DNA from: Verrucomicrobiota bacterium
Lineage (GTDB): Bacteria > Verrucomicrobiota > Verrucomicrobiia > Opitutales > Coraliomargaritaceae
DNA: 5,778 nt
Assembly (NCBI GenBank): GCA_027620575.1
Contig: JAQCDT010000078.1
Location: 1 to 5,778, forward strand
Reading direction: 5' to 3'
Each line of letters starts with the position of its first letter. The first letter of the stretch is position 1. This document shows, in pieces, positions 1 to 5,778 of this stretch. Both the position numbers and the translations under genes were made by a program. The notes below the pieces were generated by a model. The model was not told where the DNA came from. It saw only the letters and a program-made list of their open reading frames with translations, and made no database searches.

Positions 1-348
1 CGCTCAATGATGTTTGGTTGGAAAGTAGTCAAGCACGTGAAATCTAATGCGATCGTTTACACGGGAAATGAAACGACTTTAGGAGTAGGGGCGGGTCAAA
101 TGTCTCGTGTGGATAGTTCCAAAATTGCTGTCTGGAAAGCAGGTGAGGCCAATCTAAGTTTAGAGGGTTCGGTGATTTGTTCAGATGCCTTTTTCCCTTT
201 TGCGGATGGTTTAATTGCCGCTGCTGAGGCTGGTGCAACCGCTGTAATTCAGCCAGGTGGTTCGGTGCGAGATGCTGAAGTCATTGCCGCTGCTGATGAG
301 CGAAATATGACCATGATTTTCACAGGTAGACGCCATTTCAAACATTAA
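1..348 (+). CDS. purH: PurH C-terminus (AICAR transformylase / IMP cyclohydrolase), 5' partial
   Basis: Bifunctional purine biosynthesis protein. It formylates AICAR using 10-formyl-tetrahydrofolate and then closes the ring to give IMP, in the cytoplasm. Only the last 115 codons are present; the frame is open from base 1, so the gene begins upstream, and the ATG codons at bases 7 and 10 are internal. What remains is the end of the AICAR transformylase domain. It shows the family block WKVVKHVKSNAIVY, then GVGAGQMSRVDS, SDAFFPFADG, QPGGSVRDAEVIAAAD and the characteristic C-terminus ending in RHFKH. Full-length family members are a little over 500 residues, so about four fifths of the gene lies outside. 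It ends in TAA with no hairpin before the next gene, so read-through into the acyltransferase and gcv genes is likely. Identity is very secure from the C-terminal motifs. Confidence 0.96.
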   Translation, partial: RSMMFGWKVVKHVKSNAIVYTGNETTLGVGAGQMSRVDSSKIAVWKAGEANLSLEGSVICSDAFFPFADGLIAAAEAGATAVIQPGGSVRDAEVIAAADERNMTMIFTGRRHFKH

Positions 349-377
349 GCAAAATTATTGTCTAAGTGCTAGTAGAA

Positions 378-1058
378 ATGGATGCTTATTTTTATTCAGA
401 AAATTATGCATTCAGTTCAGCAGAACAAATGGCGATGGATGAATGGATGCTTTTGCAGACGGATACATTGAACGCAATTGGCTTTCGAATTTATCATATG
501 GAGGAAACTTGCACAATTGGGCGAAACCAACGCTTAGATTCTATCAAGGAGCGCACCAAAGATTGTAAAGTACTCGTACGGAGGCCCACTGGTGGCGGTA
601 CAGTTTTTCATGGGACTGACTTAATCTATTCACTGACAATTTCGACGAGTCATGAGTTGTATGATTTGAAGTTAAGCGAATTATATTATGAGATTCATAC
701 GGCCATAAATCGAGTTTTTAAATATTTCTCTCTAGATGCAGAATTATTTGATCAATGTGTGAAGCGATTGCCTGATTTTTGTTTTGATTCTCCTAATCGT
801 TTTGACCTCTTAAGTTTGAAAGATGGGAGCAAGTTGGGAGGATCGGCGATCAAAAAGTCGAAAAAGGGTATTTTGATTCAGGGAAGTCTATCGGTGGACT
901 TAGAGTCAGCGCTATTTGCAAAACAGTTTTTGAAAGAAATCAAAGAAACCTTTTCTTTAAAAGTTATACAAAAGCCAAGAGAAAATCCACGAATGTGTTG
1001 TCATTGGCGTGATTTCTGCAAACAATTTACCAGTGACCAATGGAATTTTAAATTATGA
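378..1058 (+). CDS. Lipoate-protein ligase / octanoyltransferase family protein (LplA/LipM-like)
   Basis: Cytoplasmic acyltransferase of the biotin/lipoate A/B ligase fold, which attaches octanoate or lipoate to lipoyl domains. Numbering is from the ATG at 378 (226 residues). MAMDE at 18-22 matches the family N-terminal NxAxDE-type segment, RRPTGGGTVFHG at 68-79 is the substrate-binding loop, and GSKLGGSA at 150-157 carries the lysine (K152) expected to contact the acyl chain. Cys135 in DFCFDSP sits where LipM-type octanoyltransferases have their catalytic cysteine, which argues for acyl-ACP transfer rather than ATP-dependent ligation. The LplA accessory C-terminal domain is absent; E. coli LplA is about 338 residues. 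A GTG at 366 would add four residues (MLVE). I prefer the ATG because it leaves a family-typical distance to MAMDE; neither start has a clear Shine-Dalgarno. The stop overlaps the gcvT start, and gcvH, the likely substrate gene, lies two genes on. The family is secure; octanoyltransferase versus lipoate ligase is inference. Confidence 0.85.
   Translation: MDAYFYSENYAFSSAEQMAMDEWMLLQTDTLNAIGFRIYHMEETCTIGRNQRLDSIKERTKDCKVLVRRPTGGGTVFHGTDLIYSLTISTSHELYDLKLSELYYEIHTAINRVFKYFSLDAELFDQCVKRLPDFCFDSPNRFDLLSLKDGSKLGGSAIKKSKKGILIQGSLSVDLESALFAKQFLKEIKETFSLKVIQKPRENPRMCCHWRDFCKQFTSDQWNFKL
1055..1058 (+). other. ATGA stop/start overlap between acyltransferase and gcvT
   Basis: The gcvT ATG (1055-1057) overlaps the TGA stop of the upstream gene (1056-1058). 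Such overlaps usually indicate one mRNA with translational coupling by terminating ribosomes. This fits the lack of an obvious Shine-Dalgarno sequence before gcvT. The overlap itself is read directly; coupling is inference. Confidence 0.8.
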
Positions 1059-2125
1059 GCCTATTATCCCCACTCAATGAGCAACATAAAGCCCTTGGGG
1101 CGACTTTTACCGACTTTTCTGGGTGGCAAATGCCATTGCATTATGGCAGTATCTTGAAAGAGCACCTTTACGTGAGAGAATCTGTAGGGTTATTCGATAT
1201 CAGCCATATGGGAGCGGTATTTATTTCGGGTCGAGAGTCTGCGACTTGGTTGAATAGGCTTTTAGCTAACGACTTAGAATTATTGGCAGTTGAGCAGGCA
1301 CATTATTCCTTCTTGCTCAATGATGCCGGTGGAGTGATTGACGATTTAATTGTTTATCGTTTAGCCGAGGATGTGTTTTTTGTGGTGCCTAATGCCTCTG
1401 GTGTGGGTGCAGTGACTGAGCATTTGATCGGCTGTATTGGTGACGCCGATGTGCGTCTAGAAAATCGTAGTGGATCCGTTGTGTCGATAGCGATTCAAGG
1501 GAAGCGGTCAGAGGCTTTGCTTCAAGCAGTATTTCCTCAAATTGATTTCAGTCGTTTAGAGAAAAATGATTTAAAATTGGTGGATGGCAAGAGTGACAGT
1601 ATGGTGATAGCTCGCACAGGATATACGGGAAGTGATGGATTCGAGATTTTTACGGATATTGAAGAAGGACGCGCTCTGTGGGATCGATTGCTGAACAATG
1701 ATTCAGGGGTGGAATGCCATGTTTGTGGCTTAGGTAGTCGTGATACTTTGCGTATTGAAGCGGGATATCCTCTTTATGGAAATGAATTGAATACTTCACT
1801 GACTCCAATTCAGGCGGGATTAGGTTTTTTTGTAGGGGCTGAGTTGAAAGCGTCATTGAAAGAACAAACACCTAACAATTTACCTAAGATTGTATATTTT
1901 AAGGTTTTAGAGAAAGCACCGCCTCCGAGAAATGGGTATGAGATTTTTGAAGGGGAAAACTCAATTGGAAAGGTGACAAGTGGTTGTTTGTCTCCAATGA
2001 CCCACGAGGGTATTGGTTTTGCCTTAGTGAATGCAAAAATCTCCCTAAATGAGTCAGAAAAGTATTCAATTTTTATCAGAAATAGAAAATATTCTTTGAT
2101 GTTTCTGAAAAGAGGGATAATTTAA
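1055..2125 (+). CDS. gcvT: Aminomethyltransferase, T-protein of the glycine cleavage system
   Basis: Takes the aminomethyl group from the lipoyl arm of GcvH, releases ammonia and forms 5,10-methylene-THF; cytoplasmic. The 356 residues match the usual 360-370. Family blocks in order are FSGWQMPLHYGSILKEH (21-37), GLFDISHMG (45-53), LLANDLE (69-75), GGVIDDLIVYR (92-102, with the catalytic aspartate in the D96-D97 pair), ARTGYTGSDGFEI (186-198), CGLGSRDTLRIEAG (224-237), YGNEL (241-245), TPIQAGLGF (250-258) and the C-terminal barrel motif GKVTSGCLSP (305-314). Folate-site residues expected around Y190, E197 and R229 are present. Some usually conserved spots differ: VPNASG (111-116) where VVNA-type is common, QGK for QGP (148-150), serine for glutamate after GYTG (193), no clear FIGR/K motif near 259-263, and no PF near the C-terminus. 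The frame is intact and the core active site retained, so I regard it as functional. The start is fixed by the overlap with the previous gene. Confidence 0.96.
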   Translation: MSLLSPLNEQHKALGATFTDFSGWQMPLHYGSILKEHLYVRESVGLFDISHMGAVFISGRESATWLNRLLANDLELLAVEQAHYSFLLNDAGGVIDDLIVYRLAEDVFFVVPNASGVGAVTEHLIGCIGDADVRLENRSGSVVSIAIQGKRSEALLQAVFPQIDFSRLEKNDLKLVDGKSDSMVIARTGYTGSDGFEIFTDIEEGRALWDRLLNNDSGVECHVCGLGSRDTLRIEAGYPLYGNELNTSLTPIQAGLGFFVGAELKASLKEQTPNNLPKIVYFKVLEKAPPPRNGYEIFEGENSIGKVTSGCLSPMTHEGIGFALVNAKISLNESEKYSIFIRNRKYSLMFLKRGII

Positions 2126-2141
2126 TTTAATAATTATAAAT

Positions 2142-2522
2142 ATGAGCGAATTTGAAAATTTAAAATATGCAAAGACTCATGAGTGGGTTTCACGAGAGGG
2201 CGATTTAATCACAGTGGGTATCAGCGATCATGCTCAAGAGTTATTGGGAGATATCGTCTTTATTGAGTTGCCTGAAATTGGTCGTGTGGTTGAAAACAAT
2301 GAGCCAATGGCTGTGATTGAGAGTGTGAAAGCAGCTTCCGATATTTACGCTCCGCTTGCGGGAACTATCGAGGCGGTGAACGAGTCTTTGGAATCTGAAC
2401 CGACCATTGTGAATAGCTCTCCATATGAAGATGGCTGGTTGTTTAAAATACGTCTGGCAGCTAATGTCGATGATGGACATTTAGTTGATTATGAAACTTA
2501 TCAAAAAGACTACGTTGAGTAA
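2142..2522 (+). CDS. gcvH: Glycine cleavage system H-protein (lipoyl carrier)
   Basis: Small lipoylated carrier that shuttles the aminomethyl and reduced lipoyl intermediates between the P-, T- and L-proteins. At 126 residues it has the normal family length. The N-terminus YAKTHEWV (9-16) is typical. GISDHAQELLGDIVFIELP (26-44) is the first half of the lipoyl-domain barrel, and ESVKAASDIYAP (60-71) holds the lipoylated lysine K63 (AAA at 2328-2330). The second half, EPTIVNSSPYEDGWLFKI, is the usual SPYxxGW segment. It starts 16 bases after gcvT in a very AT-rich gap without a Shine-Dalgarno sequence. The acyltransferase two genes upstream is its probable modifying enzyme. No key residue is missing. 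The lipoyl loop resembles PVC-group and proteobacterial H-proteins more than the EAVKTVSD type common in Bacteroidota. Confidence 0.97.
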   Translation: MSEFENLKYAKTHEWVSREGDLITVGISDHAQELLGDIVFIELPEIGRVVENNEPMAVIESVKAASDIYAPLAGTIEAVNESLESEPTIVNSSPYEDGWLFKIRLAANVDDGHLVDYETYQKDYVE

Positions 2523-2530
2523 TAGCACGA

Positions 2531-5371
2531 ATGATTGAATTTACCTATCGTCACATTGGACCTACTGATACTTCAATTGATTGGATGCTGAATTATCTTG
2601 GGTATGATTCATTAGATGCGCTCACCAACAAATTAATCCCAGAGGATATTCAATTTAAGGAAAAGCTAAATGTACCCGATGCTTTATCAGAAACAGAAGC
2701 ATCCGAGCGTTTACTGAAAATAGCAGAAAAAAATGATTTGTTTCATAGTTTAATAGGGCAAGGCTATTACGGAACAATCACACCGCCCGTGATTCGGAGA
2801 AATATTTTAGAGAATCCTGCCTGGTATTCAGGCTACACGCCTTATCAGGCTGAAATTTCTCAAGGACGTTTAGAAGCATTGTTTAATTTTCAAACAATGG
2901 TGAGTGATTTGACCGGCTTGCCGATAGCCAATGCGTCTTTGCTAGATGAGCCGACTGCAGTTGCTGAAGCGATAATGCTTTGCCATCGTGCCAATCGCTC
3001 CAAAGGCAGTGAAGTTTTTTTATCGGATAAGTGTCACCCACAAACCATTGCTATATGTCGTGCACGCTCTGAATTACTCGGCTGGACAGTTGTGGTAGGT
3101 GATTGGAAAAATTATATGCCTAATGATTCGAGTTTTGCCGCTGTTGTTCAATATCCTGAAACCGATGGGGTGCTGAATGATTTCACTGAATTCAGTCAGC
3201 GAATGCACGATCATGGAGTTTTGGTAGTGGCTGCAACGGATTTACTTGCTTTGACCCTGTTTGCTGAGCCTGCATCTTGGGGTGCAGATGTCGCAGTGGG
3301 TAGTACACAACGCTTTGGATGCCCTATGGGGTTTGGCGGACCGCATGCCGCATTTTTTGCCACCAAGGAAGATTATAAGCGAATGATTCCAGGGAGAATT
3401 GTGGGTCGTTCCAAAGATAGTTCTGGGCAGGATGCATTGCGACTCGCCTTGCAAACACGTGAGCAACATATCCGAAGAGAAAAAGCAACAAGTAACATTT
3501 GTACCGCACAGGTTTTACCTGCGGTTATGGCATCTATGTTTGCTTTGTATCATGGGGCCAATAATCTTCGTTCAATTGCGGAAACAGCTCATGCTATTAC
3601 GACCTATTTAGAAGTGAAACTTAGAGAGGCCTCTTATGTAATTGAGACTGGGGCACGTTTCGATACGATTAAATTGTCGGTGAGTGAATCTGAAATGGAA
3701 GCAATTCGGTCTCGTGCTTCGGAAGAACGGATTAATCTTCGATACTATTCAAATAGAGAATTAGGATTTTCAATTGATGAGACAGTCGATTATCCAATGT
3801 TATTATCACTCGGTCGGATATTTGGCTTTAATGTGGAATCATGGGAATCGGTCATTGGGCAAAAGTCGAACGCATTGGCTGAGTCTTTGTTTAGAACAAC
3901 TGAATTTTTAACGCATCCTATTTTCAATCGTAATCGAAGTGAATTAGAAATCACTCGTTATATTTTTAGTTTAGCCAAAAAAGACTTAACCCTTGTCGAT
4001 TCGATGATTCCCTTGGGTTCTTGTACGATGAAATTAAATTCAGCGAGTGAATTGGATCCAGTTTCTTGGAACGCTTTAAATCAGTTACATCCACTGATAC
4101 CCAAAGAACAAGCAGAGGGCTATTTACAATTAACTGAGGAATTAAGTGATTGGTTAGCTGAAATAACGGGCTTCCATTCTGTGTCCTTGCAGCCCAATTC
4201 AGGTGCATCAGGCGAATATGCAGGCTTAGTGGCGATTCGTAGCTATCACGAAAGTCGAGGGGATGTAGGCGATAAACAGCGCAACATTTGTTTGATTCCT
4301 GAGAGTGCTCATGGAACTAATCCAGCAAGTGCTTCTTTGGTGGGCTTTAAGGTCATTTCAATTGCTTGCTCAGAAGGTTGTGTGGATCTTGAAGATTTAG
4401 AAGCCAAGGCAAAACAGTACCAAGATAATTTAGGGGCTTTCATGCTCACTTATCCTTCGACCTACGGAATTTATGAATCAAAGGTAAAGGATATTTGCTC
4501 GATTATTCATAAGTATGGCGGACAGGTATATATGGATGGTGCCAACATGAATGCGATGGTTGGGCTGTGTCGTCCTGGAGACTTTGGCGCAGATGTTTGC
4601 CACCTCAACTTACATAAAACGTTTTGTATTCCTCATGGAGGCGGTGGGCCAGGCTCTGGACCGATTGGTGTTGCTGAACATCTTACGCCTTTCTTGCCCT
4701 CTGATCCTTGTGATTTGGACGCTGAGTTCAGCCGCCCAGTTGCCGGTGCAAATTTTGGTAGTGCTCTAATTTTATCAATTCCTTGGATGTATATTCAGTC
4801 CATGGGAGGAAGTGGTCTGAAAAAAGCATCGCAAGTCGCAATCTTAAATGCAAATTATATGCTGAATCGATTGAGTAAGCATTATGACATTCTTTATCGA
4901 GGCGAAGGAGGATTGGTAGCTCATGAAGGAATTATTGATCTACGACCTTTTAAGAAAAGTGTGGGGATTGACGTAAACGATATTTGCAAACGTCTAATTG
5001 ATTATGGTTTTCATGCCCCGACTATGTCTTGGCCAGTAATTGGTACAATTATGATAGAGCCGACAGAGAGTGAAACGATTGAAGAGCTGGATCGTTTTGT
5101 CGATGCAATGATAGCGATTCGAGAAGAAATAGAATCGATTGAAAAAGGTGAGTCTGATCTTGAAGATAATGTCCTCAAGCATTCACCGTTTACCATTGCG
5201 GTACTGAGTGCAGATGTTTGGCCTTACAGTTTTTCTCGAACACAAGCAGGTTGGCCAAATGGCTTGAATAAGGAGCGAAAATTTTGGGCACCTGTGACTC
5301 GCATTGATAATGCTTTAGGGGATCGAAACTTAATCTGTAGCTGTCCAAAGGTTGAGGAGTTTGCCAAATAA
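2531..5371 (+). CDS. gcvP: Glycine dehydrogenase (decarboxylating), P-protein, fused form
   Basis: PLP enzyme that decarboxylates glycine and transfers the remaining aminomethyl group to the lipoyl arm of GcvH. At 946 residues it is the single-chain form with the P1-like and P2-like halves fused; E. coli GcvP is 957. N-terminal half: RHIGP (7-11), GQGYYGTITPPVIRRNI (76-92), NPAWYSGYTPYQAEISQGR (95-113), the NFQTMVSDLTGLPIANASLLDE region (119-140) and GSTQRFGCPMGFGGPH (257-272). C-terminal half: DSMIPLGSCTMKLN (490-503), QPNSGASGEYAG, ESAHGTNPASA, DGANMNA, then HLNLHKTFCIPHGGGGPG (691-708), where K696 is the Schiff-base lysine. RIDNALGDRNLICSCP (924-939) closes the protein. No frameshift, gap or lost catalytic residue was seen. 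It starts 8 bases after the gcvH stop, and RHIGP near the N-terminus supports this start. It appears to be the last gene of the cluster; the L-protein gene is not adjacent. Confidence 0.98.
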   Translation: MIEFTYRHIGPTDTSIDWMLNYLGYDSLDALTNKLIPEDIQFKEKLNVPDALSETEASERLLKIAEKNDLFHSLIGQGYYGTITPPVIRRNILENPAWYSGYTPYQAEISQGRLEALFNFQTMVSDLTGLPIANASLLDEPTAVAEAIMLCHRANRSKGSEVFLSDKCHPQTIAICRARSELLGWTVVVGDWKNYMPNDSSFAAVVQYPETDGVLNDFTEFSQRMHDHGVLVVAATDLLALTLFAEPASWGADVAVGSTQRFGCPMGFGGPHAAFFATKEDYKRMIPGRIVGRSKDSSGQDALRLALQTREQHIRREKATSNICTAQVLPAVMASMFALYHGANNLRSIAETAHAITTYLEVKLREASYVIETGARFDTIKLSVSESEMEAIRSRASEERINLRYYSNRELGFSIDETVDYPMLLSLGRIFGFNVESWESVIGQKSNALAESLFRTTEFLTHPIFNRNRSELEITRYIFSLAKKDLTLVDSMIPLGSCTMKLNSASELDPVSWNALNQLHPLIPKEQAEGYLQLTEELSDWLAEITGFHSVSLQPNSGASGEYAGLVAIRSYHESRGDVGDKQRNICLIPESAHGTNPASASLVGFKVISIACSEGCVDLEDLEAKAKQYQDNLGAFMLTYPSTYGIYESKVKDICSIIHKYGGQVYMDGANMNAMVGLCRPGDFGADVCHLNLHKTFCIPHGGGGPGSGPIGVAEHLTPFLPSDPCDLDAEFSRPVAGANFGSALILSIPWMYIQSMGGSGLKKASQVAILNANYMLNRLSKHYDILYRGEGGLVAHEGIIDLRPFKKSVGIDVNDICKRLIDYGFHAPTMSWPVIGTIMIEPTESETIEELDRFVDAMIAIREEIESIEKGESDLEDNVLKHSPFTIAVLSADVWPYSFSRTQAGWPNGLNKERKFWAPVTRIDNALGDRNLICSCPKVEEFAK

Positions 5372-5408
5372 AGTGCTGGATCATACTATCAGGATTTTTG
5401 TTTAAGAT

Positions 5409-5438
5409 TTGATAAATTCACTCTTTGGGACTTATTAT
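5409..5438 (+). promoter_or_regulatory. Possible sigma70-type promoter for the M48 lipoprotein gene
   Basis: TTGATA (5409-5414) and TATTAT (5433-5438), separated by 18 bases, each match the sigma70 consensus at five of six positions. They lie in the 73-base gap after gcvP, the only intergenic region here large enough for a promoter. Transcription would begin around 5443-5446, almost on the ATG at 5445, giving a leaderless or nearly leaderless mRNA. The region is AT-rich, so chance matches are quite possible. Confidence 0.3.
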
Positions 5439-5444
5439 ATCTAT

Positions 5445-5778
5445 ATGAAAAACCAAGTGCTTCTCGTTTTATTAGTCTTTGCAGTATTTGCTTCTTTGAG
5501 CTGTACATCGATCAGTAGCACGGGTCGAAGTGCGTTGCAGTTAATTCCTGATGAGACATTAGTCAATATGTCGAATAAAGAGTTTGAGAGGCTCAAGAGT
5601 CATTCAAAGTTATCCAACGATGAAAAATATTTAGCTCAAGTTGAAAGGGTGATTGAAAGACTTTCACCTTTTGTGCCATTGCCTTCAGGTCTTACTCAAG
5701 AAGATTGGGAATATATATTAATCGAAGACGATGATTTGATTAATGCCTTTGCTTTACCAGGGGGCAAAATTGGTGTGT
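5445..5778 (+). CDS. M48-family metalloprotease lipoprotein, N-terminal part (3' partial)
   Basis: The first 111 codons of a gene that runs off the window. Residues 1-20 form a lipoprotein signal peptide: KN, a hydrophobic stretch and a somewhat loose lipobox ASLSC with Cys20 as the predicted lipidation site. Thr follows the cysteine rather than Asp, consistent with outer-membrane sorting in Gram-negatives. TGRSALQLIPDE (26-37) matches the short TGR...L segment found after the lipidated cysteine in periplasmic M48 proteases. NAFALPGGKIGV (100-111) is the highly typical M48 strand that precedes the zinc-binding HExxH helix, which would lie just beyond the window. Family members related to E. 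coli LoiP/YcaL/BepA work in envelope protein quality control, but the exact role here cannot be assigned. The start is the first ATG directly ahead of the signal peptide. There is no Shine-Dalgarno sequence. The gene is probably transcribed separately from gcvP, though no terminator is visible between them. Confidence 0.85.
   Translation, partial: MKNQVLLVLLVFAVFASLSCTSISSTGRSALQLIPDETLVNMSNKEFERLKSHSKLSNDEKYLAQVERVIERLSPFVPLPSGLTQEDWEYILIEDDDLINAFALPGGKIGV

Noticed and set aside
214..296. 14-base direct repeat (attgccgctgctga) at 214-227 and 283-296
   Set aside because: Both copies lie in frame in purH and encode the alanine-rich IAAA segments normal for this family; a coding coincidence rather than a regulatory repeat.
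366..377. GTG at 366 as the acyltransferase start
   Set aside because: Possible, but it adds only four residues, has no ribosome-binding site, and the ATG at 378 gives a family-like N-terminus. It cannot be excluded from sequence alone.
2096..2123. Possible internal promoter before gcvH (TTGATG, then GATAAT or TAATTT)
   Set aside because: The spacing to the better -10 match is only 14 bases, the alternative -10 is poor, and it lies in AT-rich gcvT coding sequence where such matches are expected by chance.
3242..5384. Minus-strand and alternate-frame open frames of 60-80 codons within gcvP
   Set aside because: They lie wholly or almost wholly inside an unmistakable, intact gcvP, show no family motifs, and read as shadows of its codons. 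The same holds for those inside purH, gcvT and gcvH.
5372..5444. Rho-independent terminator after gcvP
   Set aside because: There are short T runs but no inverted repeat forming a GC-rich stem before them, so no intrinsic terminator can be supported.
1..5778. Mobile element, CRISPR, toxin-antitoxin or defence system
   Set aside because: All sequence is accounted for by housekeeping genes with even composition and short gaps; there are no terminal repeats, arrays, tRNA genes or unexplained long open frames.

Overview
The window is an ordinary, densely packed chromosomal stretch with every recognisable gene on the + strand. It holds the 3' end of purH, a lipoate/octanoate acyltransferase-family gene, three glycine cleavage system genes in the order gcvT-gcvH-gcvP, and the 5' end of an M48-family metalloprotease lipoprotein gene. 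The longest non-coding stretch is the 73 bases after gcvP. No mobile element, CRISPR array, RNA gene or large repeat was seen.

Layout: bases 1-348 encode the C-terminus of PurH (the last two steps of IMP synthesis). A BPL/LplA/LipB-fold acyltransferase begins 17-29 bases later and ends in an ATGA overlap with gcvT (T-protein). gcvH (H-protein, lipoyl lysine K63) follows after 16 bases and gcvP (fused P-protein, PLP lysine K696) after 8 more. A new gene then starts at 5445 with a lipoprotein signal peptide and an M48 N-terminal signature, and it runs off the window.

How the genes work together: GcvP decarboxylates glycine and loads the aminomethyl group on the lipoyl arm of GcvH. GcvT then releases ammonia and passes the C1 unit to tetrahydrofolate as 5,10-methylene-THF. 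The acyltransferase is the obvious candidate for attaching octanoate or lipoate to K63 of GcvH. PurH consumes 10-formyl-THF, which can be derived from the same C1 pool, so the cluster joins C1 supply to C1 use. The L-protein (dihydrolipoamide dehydrogenase) and lipoyl synthase are not in the window.

Organism: a moderately AT-rich Gram-negative bacterium whose starts lack clear Shine-Dalgarno sequences. The PurH C-terminus (IFTGRRHFKH), the GcvH motif (ESVKAASDIYAP) and the TGR-type M48 lipoprotein look to me more like Verrucomicrobiota (perhaps Opitutae) or a relative in the PVC group than Bacteroidota. This is inference from memory of the families, not a search result.

I did not find a convincing undescribed system. 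The points most worth a second look are the cysteine-containing acyltransferase embedded in the gcv cluster and the absence of recognisable ribosome-binding sites.
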